Source: an uncultured Bacteroidales bacterium (GTDB taxonomy: Bacteria; Bacteroidota; Bacteroidia; Bacteroidales; Paludibacteraceae). Taken from it: a DNA stretch of 8,368 bases. The DNA is taken from NCBI GenBank assembly GCA_946184195.1, contig CAMHEP010000067.1, positions 1 through 8,368 of the forward strand. Direction: 5' to 3'. The position numbers and the translations under genes are program-made. The notes under the pieces were generated by a model. It saw only the letters and a list, made by a program, of their open reading frames with translations, was not told the origin of the DNA and made no database searches. This document shows, piece by piece, positions 1-6,511 of this stretch (within the stretch, counting starts at the first letter, position 1; every line of letters starts with the position of its first letter).

Positions 1-2675
1 CGTGTAAGCATCTGCTCCAATACGGAGTGGCATATTGTTCCCAATGCTATCTTCTCAGAACGCTCATGCGCATTTGTCTCACCATAGTATAGATAGTCGG
101 TTGACTCGCGTGACTGCCTAAATTCCGGCGTACGTTGACCTATATGCCATTCGCTTAGTCGTTGCTCCGCGCCGCGGAAGGAGCACCTATCCTCCATCTT
201 TCCCGATGGGGCGGTGTCGGAGGTATGCACATGAGACAACTTCATAGAGGGTTCTCCGTATATAGCCTCCATCCACTCATCCGCTTCATGCATCTCCTCA
301 CGGATTGCGTTCACCAGCAAAGCCCCTGCGGTCTTATTCTCCTCCAGTTCACTCCTACGACTATCCACCCATACATAGAGTTGCTCAGCCGCACGAGTAA
401 GAGCGACGTAGAGCAGATTCAGGTTGTCTACTGTCTGCATATCCGCTTCCTCGGCGTAAGTAGCAGCGTAGGCACACTCTTCCATGGTCTTATTCATTGG
501 TAGTGGGAGATAACGCATCTCACGTGCCTCTGCGCCATCCACACTACGGCGTGCATGATCCCATATCAGCGTATTACGTTCCTTCAGCATTGCCCAATCA
601 CAGTACGGCAGGTATACCTGTTCTGCCTCCAGTCCCTTAGCGGAGTGGATGGTCATGATACGTATGGCGTCGCTCTCGCCCGCCACCACCGCCATCTCTT
701 TCCCCTTGTCATCCCAATAGCGCAGGAAGGCAGCCGTATCTGCCCCTTCGCGCATGACAAAATCAGCGACTGTGTCCATCAGTCCCGAGAGGTAGAGACT
801 ATCCTCTATCGGGTTCTCCCCATGCTCTGCAATGACTGCGGCAGCCGCTTCCTCTATTTGCTCAGGCAGCGGTATGGTGTTGTCCATCGTCCGCACCCGC
901 TCTATGACAGCGCGTACGGTAGCAGACGAGCCTAAATGGAAACTATCACATGATACTAATCCGGCTGACGTAACGCGGGGGCACTGTTCCCTTATTTCGC
1001 GCAGCACATCGATAATAGTTTCTGCTTCACTATGTACACGCACCAGAATCATCATATCACGACTCTGCGCCCCCTCGCATAGACGTTGTTCCATAGTGAA
1101 GAACATATCGCGTGCAATATGTCGCGCTACATCATCCTGTTTCTCCCAAGGCGTATCCTTGCCATAGACCACTGAACGTATACGGACACAGCCTCCCTCT
1201 TTGCTCGGCAGATAATAATCGTCCAAGTGCTGCGCTTCGAAAGTGATATCGTATATTTCCTTGAGCGAGCGTTGTGTACGGAGAGTAAGGTTATCCTTGA
1301 TGTAGGCAAATAGTCGTTGATTGAATCGCACCACCTCCGCATAGGAGCGATAGTTGCGTCGGAGCGACTTCGCCCCATAGTAATTAGTCAGTTGAGAATC
1401 GTCTTTTCCCAAGCCTGCCATGATACGCCAATCACCGTTACGCCATCGATAAATACTCTGTTTCACATCACCGACGATGAACACCGTTCCTCCGCCAGAT
1501 AGTATGTCTTCCAGTAGCGGGCGGAAGTTGTTCCATTGCAGCAACGATGTATCCTGAAACTCATCCAACATGATATGACGATAGCGTATACCGGCTTTCT
1601 CCAATATGAAGTCAGCGTCACCCGGTTTCAACGCCTGATAGAGCGTGGTGGCTGTTTGTGCCAGAAGTACTTTGTTCTGCTCAATGAGTATCTCACGTAT
1701 GGCATCGCGTATATCAGTCATCAGTCCCATCTCACTCACCAATGCCAGACTGATATGTGCGTTGAGATAGACACGACGGCATGTATCGCATAGGTCCGCC
1801 ATCCCGCTCATCTCGCCCGTTAATTTACCCCGTTGGAGAGGTGTCGGTCCGCGAAAAGCATCCTTAGTATCGATTTCGCCATTCAGACTGCGCTCTATAC
1901 GTTTTCCCCAAGTAGATGCCAGTTTAGCATCCATCATGGGTGCCAACTGTTCGTACATACGTCTTAATTCCACCACACAAGCAGCCTGACGCCAGTCATT
2001 ATGCTCCCGGAATACTTTTAGTGCCTCGTTATCAAAGACGATGTCTCCCTGTGTATCCAATTGTTGTGCCCGTTCCGAATAGAGTTGCAGGGCTATTTTC
2101 TTGAGGTTAGTCCGGATATCCCAATCCTTCTCGTCCTCCATCTGTTGCTCCAGATACGTTTCCAATCGCGACTTGAGTCCGCGCTTACTCAGTACATGTT
2201 CGGTGAGTAGACGGTCCACTGCCTCCTCAATGAGCGTATCTATATCCAGTTCAACGGTGGCGGTAGCACTGCTGTCGTCCAGCATCTGTCCCAATCCGCT
2301 GAGTAATTGCATGAGGAAAGTATCAATAGTAGATATATGGATATTGTCATAATCCTCCAGCATGCGGCGGTAACAATCCGCTGCACGGCGTCGGAGCACA
2401 GCACTATCAGCCTCTCTGTCGCGGGTCATATAACTACGTACCGTCGCCAAAGCAGCATCAGCGTCCGCCCCTGTATTGCGAGCTATGTTATCCAAGAAAA
2501 GCAGTATGCGGTCCTTCATCTCTGCCGTAGCCTTATTGGTAAAAGTCACCGCCAAGATAGTACGATAACTCTCTCCGCTGAGCAGTAGGGCCACATACGT
2601 AGCCGCCAGCGTGTAGGTTTTACCACTACCCGCTGACGCCTGACATACAACAAAAGTGGGTTTATCCCACGTCAT
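1..2675 (-). CDS. UvrD/AddA/RecB-type ATP-dependent helicase-nuclease, C-terminus cut by window edge
   Basis: The frame is open from the ATG at 2675 to base 1 (891 codons), and the 3' end lies outside the window. Superfamily 1A helicase motifs appear in order: Walker A ASAGSGKT (residues 13-20), VTFTNKA (43-49), STIDTF (115-120), the Walker B motif DEFQDTS (371-377), GDVKQSIYRWR (402-412), RRNYRS (439-444), TIHSAKGLE (675-683) and LLYVALTRAAEQ (754-765). Near the edge, GTICHSVLE (879-887) matches the G-T-x-x-H-x-x-L opening of the RecB/AddA-type PD-(D/E)XK nuclease domain, whose catalytic residues would lie outside. By family, the enzyme should unwind and resect double-strand DNA ends for recombination, in the cytoplasm, usually with an AddB-like partner; that partner is not visible here. 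The ATG lies 7 bases after the rubredoxin stop, so the two are probably co-transcribed. A GTG ten codons upstream, inside the rubredoxin gene, is a less likely start. The family is secure; AddA versus RecB is not. Confidence 0.93.
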   Translation of the reverse strand, partial: MTWDKPTFVVCQASAGSGKTYTLAATYVALLLSGESYRTILAVTFTNKATAEMKDRILLFLDNIARNTGADADAALATVRSYMTRDREADSAVLRRRAADCYRRMLEDYDNIHISTIDTFLMQLLSGLGQMLDDSSATATVELDIDTLIEEAVDRLLTEHVLSKRGLKSRLETYLEQQMEDEKDWDIRTNLKKIALQLYSERAQQLDTQGDIVFDNEALKVFREHNDWRQAACVVELRRMYEQLAPMMDAKLASTWGKRIERSLNGEIDTKDAFRGPTPLQRGKLTGEMSGMADLCDTCRRVYLNAHISLALVSEMGLMTDIRDAIREILIEQNKVLLAQTATTLYQALKPGDADFILEKAGIRYRHIMLDEFQDTSLLQWNNFRPLLEDILSGGGTVFIVGDVKQSIYRWRNGDWRIMAGLGKDDSQLTNYYGAKSLRRNYRSYAEVVRFNQRLFAYIKDNLTLRTQRSLKEIYDITFEAQHLDDYYLPSKEGGCVRIRSVVYGKDTPWEKQDDVARHIARDMFFTMEQRLCEGAQSRDMMILVRVHSEAETIIDVLREIREQCPRVTSAGLVSCDSFHLGSSATVRAVIERVRTMDNTIPLPEQIEEAAAAVIAEHGENPIEDSLYLSGLMDTVADFVMREGADTAAFLRYWDDKGKEMAVVAGESDAIRIMTIHSAKGLEAEQVYLPYCDWAMLKERNTLIWDHARRSVDGAEAREMRYLPLPMNKTMEECAYAATYAEEADMQTVDNLNLLYVALTRAAEQLYVWVDSRRSELEENKTAGALLVNAIREEMHEADEWMEAIYGEPSMKLSHVHTSDTAPSGKMEDRCSFRGAEQRLSEWHIGQRTPEFRQSRESTDYLYYGETNAHERSEKIALGTICHSVLEQMLT

Positions 2676-2682
2676 GATGAGA

Positions 2683-2841
2683 TTATTCTGCCGGTGAGAA
2701 ATCACCCTTACCTACGCCACACAAGGGGCACTCAAAGGTATCAGGTACTTGCTCCCACGGGGTGCCCGGGGCTATTCCTGCCTCTTCACATCCTACAGCG
2801 GGATCATACTCCCAACCGCATACATCGCATTTGTATTTCAT
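2683..2841 (-). CDS. Rubredoxin (52 aa)
   Basis: This is a complete small gene, ATG at 2841 to TAA at 2683, encoding 52 residues, the usual length of a single-domain rubredoxin. Both iron-binding knuckles are present: CDVCG (Cys5 and Cys8) and CPLCG (Cys38 and Cys41). The first is followed by the typical aromatic stretch WEYDP, and the core includes the PGTPWEQVPDTF segment common to rubredoxins. It should bind one iron through four cysteines and carry single electrons in the cytoplasm. In anaerobes such proteins often feed oxygen- or peroxide-detoxifying enzymes, but no partner enzyme is next to it here. It is the first gene after a good Bacteroidota promoter (2875-2906) and sits 7 bases ahead of the helicase gene. 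No Shine-Dalgarno is visible; the leader just before the ATG is A+T-rich. Identity is very secure; the physiological partner is unknown. Confidence 0.97.
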   Translation of the reverse strand: MKYKCDVCGWEYDPAVGCEEAGIAPGTPWEQVPDTFECPLCGVGKGDFSPAE

Positions 2842-2874
2842 ATAATAAAATCTATTAGGTTATTTATTCGAGCA

Positions 2875-2906
2875 CAAAGGTAATGTTTTTTTTCCATATC
2901 TGCAAA
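2875..2906 (-). promoter_or_regulatory. Bacteroidota-type promoter for rubredoxin-helicase operon
   Basis: Read on the minus strand, TTTG (plus 2903-2906) is followed by exactly 20 bases and then TACCTTTG (plus 2875-2882). This matches the known Bacteroidota consensus TTTG, 19-21 bases, TAnnTTTG. The spacer contains a run of eight A. Transcription would begin near 2868, giving a leader of about 27 bases before the rubredoxin ATG at 2841. The start point is inferred from usual spacing. Confidence 0.82.
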
Positions 2907-2915
2907 TAAAATTTG
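2903..2915. repeat. Small inverted repeat formed by two abutting -33 elements
   Basis: CAAAT-AAA-ATTTG is a perfect 5-bp inverted repeat with a 3-base centre. Its outer four bases on each side are the -33 TTTG elements of the two divergent promoters. The symmetry follows largely from the back-to-back elements and need not be an operator, though a regulator or RNA polymerase bound here could affect both directions. Confidence 0.6.
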
Positions 2916-2943
2916 TGTATATTATTTTTTTGTTGTACTTTTG
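2912..2943 (+). promoter_or_regulatory. Bacteroidota-type promoter for the exported-protein gene
   Basis: TTTG at 2912-2915, a 20-base spacer, then TACTTTTG at 2936-2943 fits the Bacteroidota consensus exactly. The predicted transcription start is near 2950. That places the GTG at 2915, which begins the longest open frame, inside the promoter and upstream of the transcript. The true start of the downstream gene must therefore be ATG 2957 or 2966, with a very short leader. Confidence 0.82.
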
Positions 2944-2954
2944 TGCTTGCAATC

Positions 2955-2972
2955 GTATGAATAGTATGAATA
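2955..2972 (+). repeat. Tandem 9-bp direct repeat duplicating the start-codon context
   Basis: GTATGAATA occurs twice in a row (2955-2963 and 2964-2972). Nine bases preserve frame, so each copy supplies an in-frame ATG (2957 and 2966) and the protein would begin MNSMNI or MNI. It lies just downstream of the predicted transcription start. Confidence 0.9.
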
Positions 2973-4459
2973 TACGCTATCTATGTCTTTGTGCGCTTGG
3001 TATTGTGATGCCGCTATGGGCAGTATCATCCGAGGCAGTGCGTATTGCCATTACGCCGGACAGTCGCACGCATGCCACTATAGAGTGCATAGAGGGTGAG
3101 AGCCGTTATATAAAGTCCATGACGTCACTTTTCTCCCATTCCTCCACCACGGGAAATATCAACCAAGTCACCAAAAACAATCGGTTGACGCTCACGCTGA
3201 CAGGATTTCCTGACTGCACACTGACGAACATATGCGTAGAGGGCCATTCCAACAAACAAGCGGGGGCAGGCAGACTGACCATCACGCGAAACGGCACTAC
3301 CATCATGACTCTTGGTCCAGGACGTTTCCCCTCCTGGCAAGCGGAGGGATATTGGTCCACCGAACCTGTTTCATTCTCACAGGACAGACAAGATATACTC
3401 GGCAATGCTGATACGCTATGCCTAACCCTATCTGCCACGGAGAACTCCCTCTACTTAGACCATCTTCTGCTGACTCTTGTTCCCACACCCGCTACCACAC
3501 ATACCGTGATTCTCCATTCGTGGGACAGTACGTATATGGAGCAGCTGGATACTATCCAAGAGACGAGTATTGGTGCCGGAGTATTGCTCCCCTCCATGCC
3601 ATTGGTGCTACCGGACAGCCTTGTCAACAACTGGACTCAGATAGGTTGGACGGAAGAGGAATATCTTGACCGGATAGACGAACCCGCCTATCATAGTAAT
3701 GATCACCGTTTCTTCCCCACCCGCGACATGGACCTCTATGCGCTCTATACTAATAGTATCGCTACTGTCATCGAGCAGGACACGCTCTATGCGAGCGGTA
3801 TCTATGCGATAGTGAAACGCTATCCTGACGGCAATGCATATATGGCAATCGGAGGTACTAGTACAGGCTCTACTTATCTCACGACGCGCACTTGTGCGCT
3901 CAGTCAAACCGACGGACTCTACAGGCTCACCCTATCCCACCTCGATAATGATGCACGCTACTATATGGACAGAACAGGAGACAGCGTCTACCTAATGCAT
4001 GTAGGAACGCAGACCTATATAGGCTATAGCGATAAGTCTACTACATCGCGTGTACCTCTTGTAAACCGCGATACGCCATGGGCACTGCGCACGGGACTGA
4101 ATCATAGCGTCATCCTATCACATGCTTCCAAAAAGGCAGGTTTGGAGTATACGCTACATACCATGATAATAGATGTCCCGGGGGAGGACTATGAGTATAC
4201 GTACTTCTATGCTTTTGTAGACCAACAAGTCAGTATCAGTTCCAACTATGAGGCAGTGCTACTCTTTCCTATTCCCGCCTCGTTCCCGACAACTGCGCCG
4301 GAGGCACATTGGACCTGCCGCCCGCTGATATATGACGCTATTGAGGACATCGTGCCGGAGAAACATGCTAAGGCACGTATAGAGATAGTGAAGGGGCAAG
4401 TGGTTATCCTTACCCCCTCCGGTCAGCGTTATACCCTCATGGGGCAACGCATGGATTAA
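2957..4459 (+). CDS. Exported beta-rich protein of unknown function with Listeria-Bacteroides-like repeat
   Basis: I do not recognise a named family. From ATG 2957 the product is 500 residues; ATG 2966 is equally possible, and the frame's earlier GTG at 2915 lies inside the promoter. Residues 1-27 form a signal peptide: Arg6, a hydrophobic core ending in PLWA, then SSEA. No proper lipobox is present. Residues about 28-180 alternate beta-strand patterns and include SNKQAGAG (98-105) and RFPSW (123-127). Residues about 182-265 run from HTVILHSW through QIGWTEEEY to DMDLYALYT, the layout of a Listeria-Bacteroides (InlB B-type) repeat. Residues about 270-470 are Tyr/Thr-rich and unassigned. The last 27 residues (474-500) hold the pattern GQ-(hydrophobic strand)-GQRYTLMGQ, like the short conserved ends of other secreted Bacteroidales proteins. 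Surface or outer-membrane-facing export is inferred; no catalytic motif was seen. The gene has its own promoter and no co-directional partner. Confidence 0.85.
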   Translation: MNSMNIRYLCLCALGIVMPLWAVSSEAVRIAITPDSRTHATIECIEGESRYIKSMTSLFSHSSTTGNINQVTKNNRLTLTLTGFPDCTLTNICVEGHSNKQAGAGRLTITRNGTTIMTLGPGRFPSWQAEGYWSTEPVSFSQDRQDILGNADTLCLTLSATENSLYLDHLLLTLVPTPATTHTVILHSWDSTYMEQLDTIQETSIGAGVLLPSMPLVLPDSLVNNWTQIGWTEEEYLDRIDEPAYHSNDHRFFPTRDMDLYALYTNSIATVIEQDTLYASGIYAIVKRYPDGNAYMAIGGTSTGSTYLTTRTCALSQTDGLYRLTLSHLDNDARYYMDRTGDSVYLMHVGTQTYIGYSDKSTTSRVPLVNRDTPWALRTGLNHSVILSHASKKAGLEYTLHTMIIDVPGEDYEYTYFYAFVDQQVSISSNYEAVLLFPIPASFPTTAPEAHWTCRPLIYDAIEDIVPEKHAKARIEIVKGQVVILTPSGQRYTLMGQRMD

Positions 4460-4481
4460 AATTTCCCAAGTTCGTAATGAC

Positions 4482-5423
4482 TTAACGCTCTGCCCGCACG
4501 GGGTTATGGAGGAAGTCGTCGTATGCAAGCCGTATACCGTCCTCCAATTCCGTTCTGTAGGTCCAGCCCAGTGCCGTCGCCTTGCTCACATCCAACAGCT
4601 TACGTGGCGTACCATTCGGACGTGTAGTATCCCACTCGATTCGTCCCTCGTAACCCACCACTCCGGCTACCAGTTCAGTCAGCGCCTTGATGGTCAGTTC
4701 CTTACCCGTACCGGCATTGACGGTCTCATTACCGGAATAGTTGTTCATGAGGAAGACGCACAGATTTGCCAAATCGTCCACATAGAGGAACTCGCGTAGC
4801 GGACTGCCATCTCCCCAACAGGTGACGCTCTCCAAGCCCTGCTCCTTAGCCTCGTGGAATCGGCGTATCAGAGCGGGAAGCACATGACTATGCTCGGGAT
4901 GATAGTTATCGTTGGGACCATAGAGGTTAGTCGGCATGACGCTGATATAGTCCGTACCATATTGACGATTGAGGAACTCGCAATATTTGAGTCCGCTAAT
5001 TTTCGCTAAGGCATATGCCTCATTGGTTTTCTCGAGTGCGCCGGTCAGCAGGCACGACTCCGGCATAGGCTGCGGAGCCATACGAGGATAGATACAGCTG
5101 GAACCGAGGAACTCCAACTTCTTACAACCATGTTGCCATGCCGCATGGATGACGTTCATCTCCAGAATCATGTTGTCGTACATAAAATCTGCCAAGGCAC
5201 TCTCGTTCGCCACGATACCCCCCACCTTAGCCGCAGCCAAGAATACGTATTCAGGTTTCTCTTTGGCAAAGAATGCCTCCACGGCCTCCTGACGTGTGAG
5301 GTCCAGTTCCTTATGCGTACGCGTGACGATATTATGGTACCCCTGCCGTTCCAGCTCGCGCACGATGGCACTACCCACCATCCCGCGGTGGCCTGCCACA
5401 TATATTTTACTATCTTTCTCCAT
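4482..5423 (-). CDS. fcl: GDP-L-fucose synthase
   Basis: This is a 313-residue cytoplasmic short-chain dehydrogenase/reductase that turns GDP-4-keto-6-deoxy-D-mannose into GDP-L-fucose by 3,5-epimerisation and NADPH reduction. The Rossmann motif is GHRGMVG (Gly11, Gly14, Gly17). The catalytic set known from E. coli GMER appears one residue later here: Ser108 and Cys110 in GSSCIYP, Tyr137 and Lys141 in YALAK, and His180 in SHVLPALIRRFHEA. Other family signatures are AAAKVGGI and PTNLYGPND. I chose the ATG at 5423, giving a protein beginning MEKDSKIYVAGHRG, 2 bases after the gmd stop. A GTG two codons earlier would overlap that stop as GTGA and is possible. It is the last gene of the wecB-gmd-fcl cassette and converges on the exported-protein gene across a 22-base gap. 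Confidence 0.97.
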   Translation of the reverse strand: MEKDSKIYVAGHRGMVGSAIVRELERQGYHNIVTRTHKELDLTRQEAVEAFFAKEKPEYVFLAAAKVGGIVANESALADFMYDNMILEMNVIHAAWQHGCKKLEFLGSSCIYPRMAPQPMPESCLLTGALEKTNEAYALAKISGLKYCEFLNRQYGTDYISVMPTNLYGPNDNYHPEHSHVLPALIRRFHEAKEQGLESVTCWGDGSPLREFLYVDDLANLCVFLMNNYSGNETVNAGTGKELTIKALTELVAGVVGYEGRIEWDTTRPNGTPRKLLDVSKATALGWTYRTELEDGIRLAYDDFLHNPVRAER

Positions 5424-5425
5424 AC

Positions 5426-6511
5426 TCACTTGACAATTCCTTTTTCGAGATATTCTGCCAGATTGACGCGCGAATGTCCAACAATAACTTCCTCGCGTAC
5501 TTTTCGCATATCGGAGTCGACCATAAGTTTTACAAGTTGCTCAAAGCTTGTCTTAGCCGGATTCCAGCCCAATTCGCGTTTAGCTTTGGTGGGATCTCCC
5601 CATAGGTTCACCACATCAGTGGGACGATAGAAGTCTTCGCTCACCTCAACAAGAACCCGACCGTCGGGGGCGATACCCTTCTCGTTAATGCCCTCACCTT
5701 CCCAACGGAGGTCGATACCGACATAGTGGAACGCCAAGGTGCAGAACTCGCGTACGGAATGTTGTACACCGGTGGCAATGACGAAATCCTCAGGCTGCTT
5801 ATTCTGCAGGATAAGCCACATACACTCCACATAGTCCTTGGCATAGCCCCAGTCGCGGAGCGAGGAGAGATTACCCAGGTAGAGCTTATCCTGCTTGCCT
5901 TGCGCAATACGTGCTGCAGCCAGAGTAATTTTACGCGTAACGAAGGTTTCGCCTCGGCGCTCGGACTCATGGTTGAAGAGTATACCCGAGCAGCAAAACA
6001 TATTGTATGCCTCACGGTACTCCTTGACAATCCAATAGCCATAGAGTTTAGCCACCGCATAGGGGCTATAGGGATGGAAGGGCGTGGCTTCCGACTGGGG
6101 TACTTGCTCCACCTTACCGTACAACTCGCTCGTTGAGGCCTGATAAATACGACAAGTGGAAGCTAAGCCGCACTGACGTACCGCCTCCAGGATACGGAGT
6201 ACACCCGTGGCGTCGATGTTTGCCGTGAACTCCGGCGAATCGAAACTGACCTGAACATGACTTTGCGCCGCCAGATTGTATATCTCGTCCGGCCGGACCT
6301 TACCGATAACTTGTACGAGTCCCATGGAATCGCTCAGGTCTCCGTAGTGCAGGTGGAAATGTGCCTGCCCCTCCAGATGGGCAATGCGCTCACGGTAATC
6401 GACACTACTACGGCGTATGATACCATGTACATCATAGCCCTTGTCGAGCAAAAATTCGGCAAGGTAGCTACCATCTTGTCCGGTCACACCGGTTATTAAT
6501 GCTGTTTTCAT
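5426..6511 (-). CDS. gmd: GDP-mannose 4,6-dehydratase
   Basis: A full-length enzyme of 361 residues, matching the usual 345-375 range. It catalyses the first committed step to GDP-L-fucose, making GDP-4-keto-6-deoxy-D-mannose with bound NADP. The nucleotide-binding motif is GVTGQDG (residues 8-14). NLAAQSHV (79-86) and the catalytic stretch STSELYGK (126-133) follow, with Glu129 as the expected base, then the Tyr151/Lys155 pair in YAVAK. FNHESERRGETFVTRKI (179-195) is diagnostic of GMD. The ATG at 6511 overlaps the wecB stop by 4 bases (ATGA), implying translational coupling. Its product is the substrate of the fcl enzyme encoded immediately downstream. The product can serve other deoxyhexoses, but the adjacent fcl makes fucose the clear outcome. 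Nothing appears broken. Confidence 0.98.
   Translation of the reverse strand: MKTALITGVTGQDGSYLAEFLLDKGYDVHGIIRRSSVDYRERIAHLEGQAHFHLHYGDLSDSMGLVQVIGKVRPDEIYNLAAQSHVQVSFDSPEFTANIDATGVLRILEAVRQCGLASTCRIYQASTSELYGKVEQVPQSEATPFHPYSPYAVAKLYGYWIVKEYREAYNMFCCSGILFNHESERRGETFVTRKITLAAARIAQGKQDKLYLGNLSSLRDWGYAKDYVECMWLILQNKQPEDFVIATGVQHSVREFCTLAFHYVGIDLRWEGEGINEKGIAPDGRVLVEVSEDFYRPTDVVNLWGDPTKAKRELGWNPAKTSFEQLVKLMVDSDMRKVREEVIVGHSRVNLAEYLEKGIVK

Noticed and set aside
162..2588. Several plus-strand open frames of 60-130 codons over the left third
   Set aside because: They lie antisense to the continuous helicase frame, show no family motifs, and overlap one another. They are shadows of the real gene.
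2957..3040. Lipoprotein signal in the exported protein
   Set aside because: The cysteines in the leader fall inside the hydrophobic core close to the N-terminus, without a proper L-x-(A/G)-C lipobox at the end of the core.
4486..4505. GC-rich small stem near the end of fcl as a terminator
   Set aside because: CCCG and CGGG are only two bases apart, too close for a stable hairpin, and no T run follows. The bases are within coding sequence.
5424..5429. GTG at 5429 as the fcl start
   Set aside because: It gives a GTGA overlap with the gmd stop and cannot be excluded. The ATG at 5423 is a stronger codon and gives the usual short N-terminus before the GHRGMVG motif.
5130..5630. Plus-strand open frame of 166 codons across the gmd-fcl junction
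   Set aside because: It is antisense to two enzymes with full catalytic motifs, and its translation resembles no protein family.
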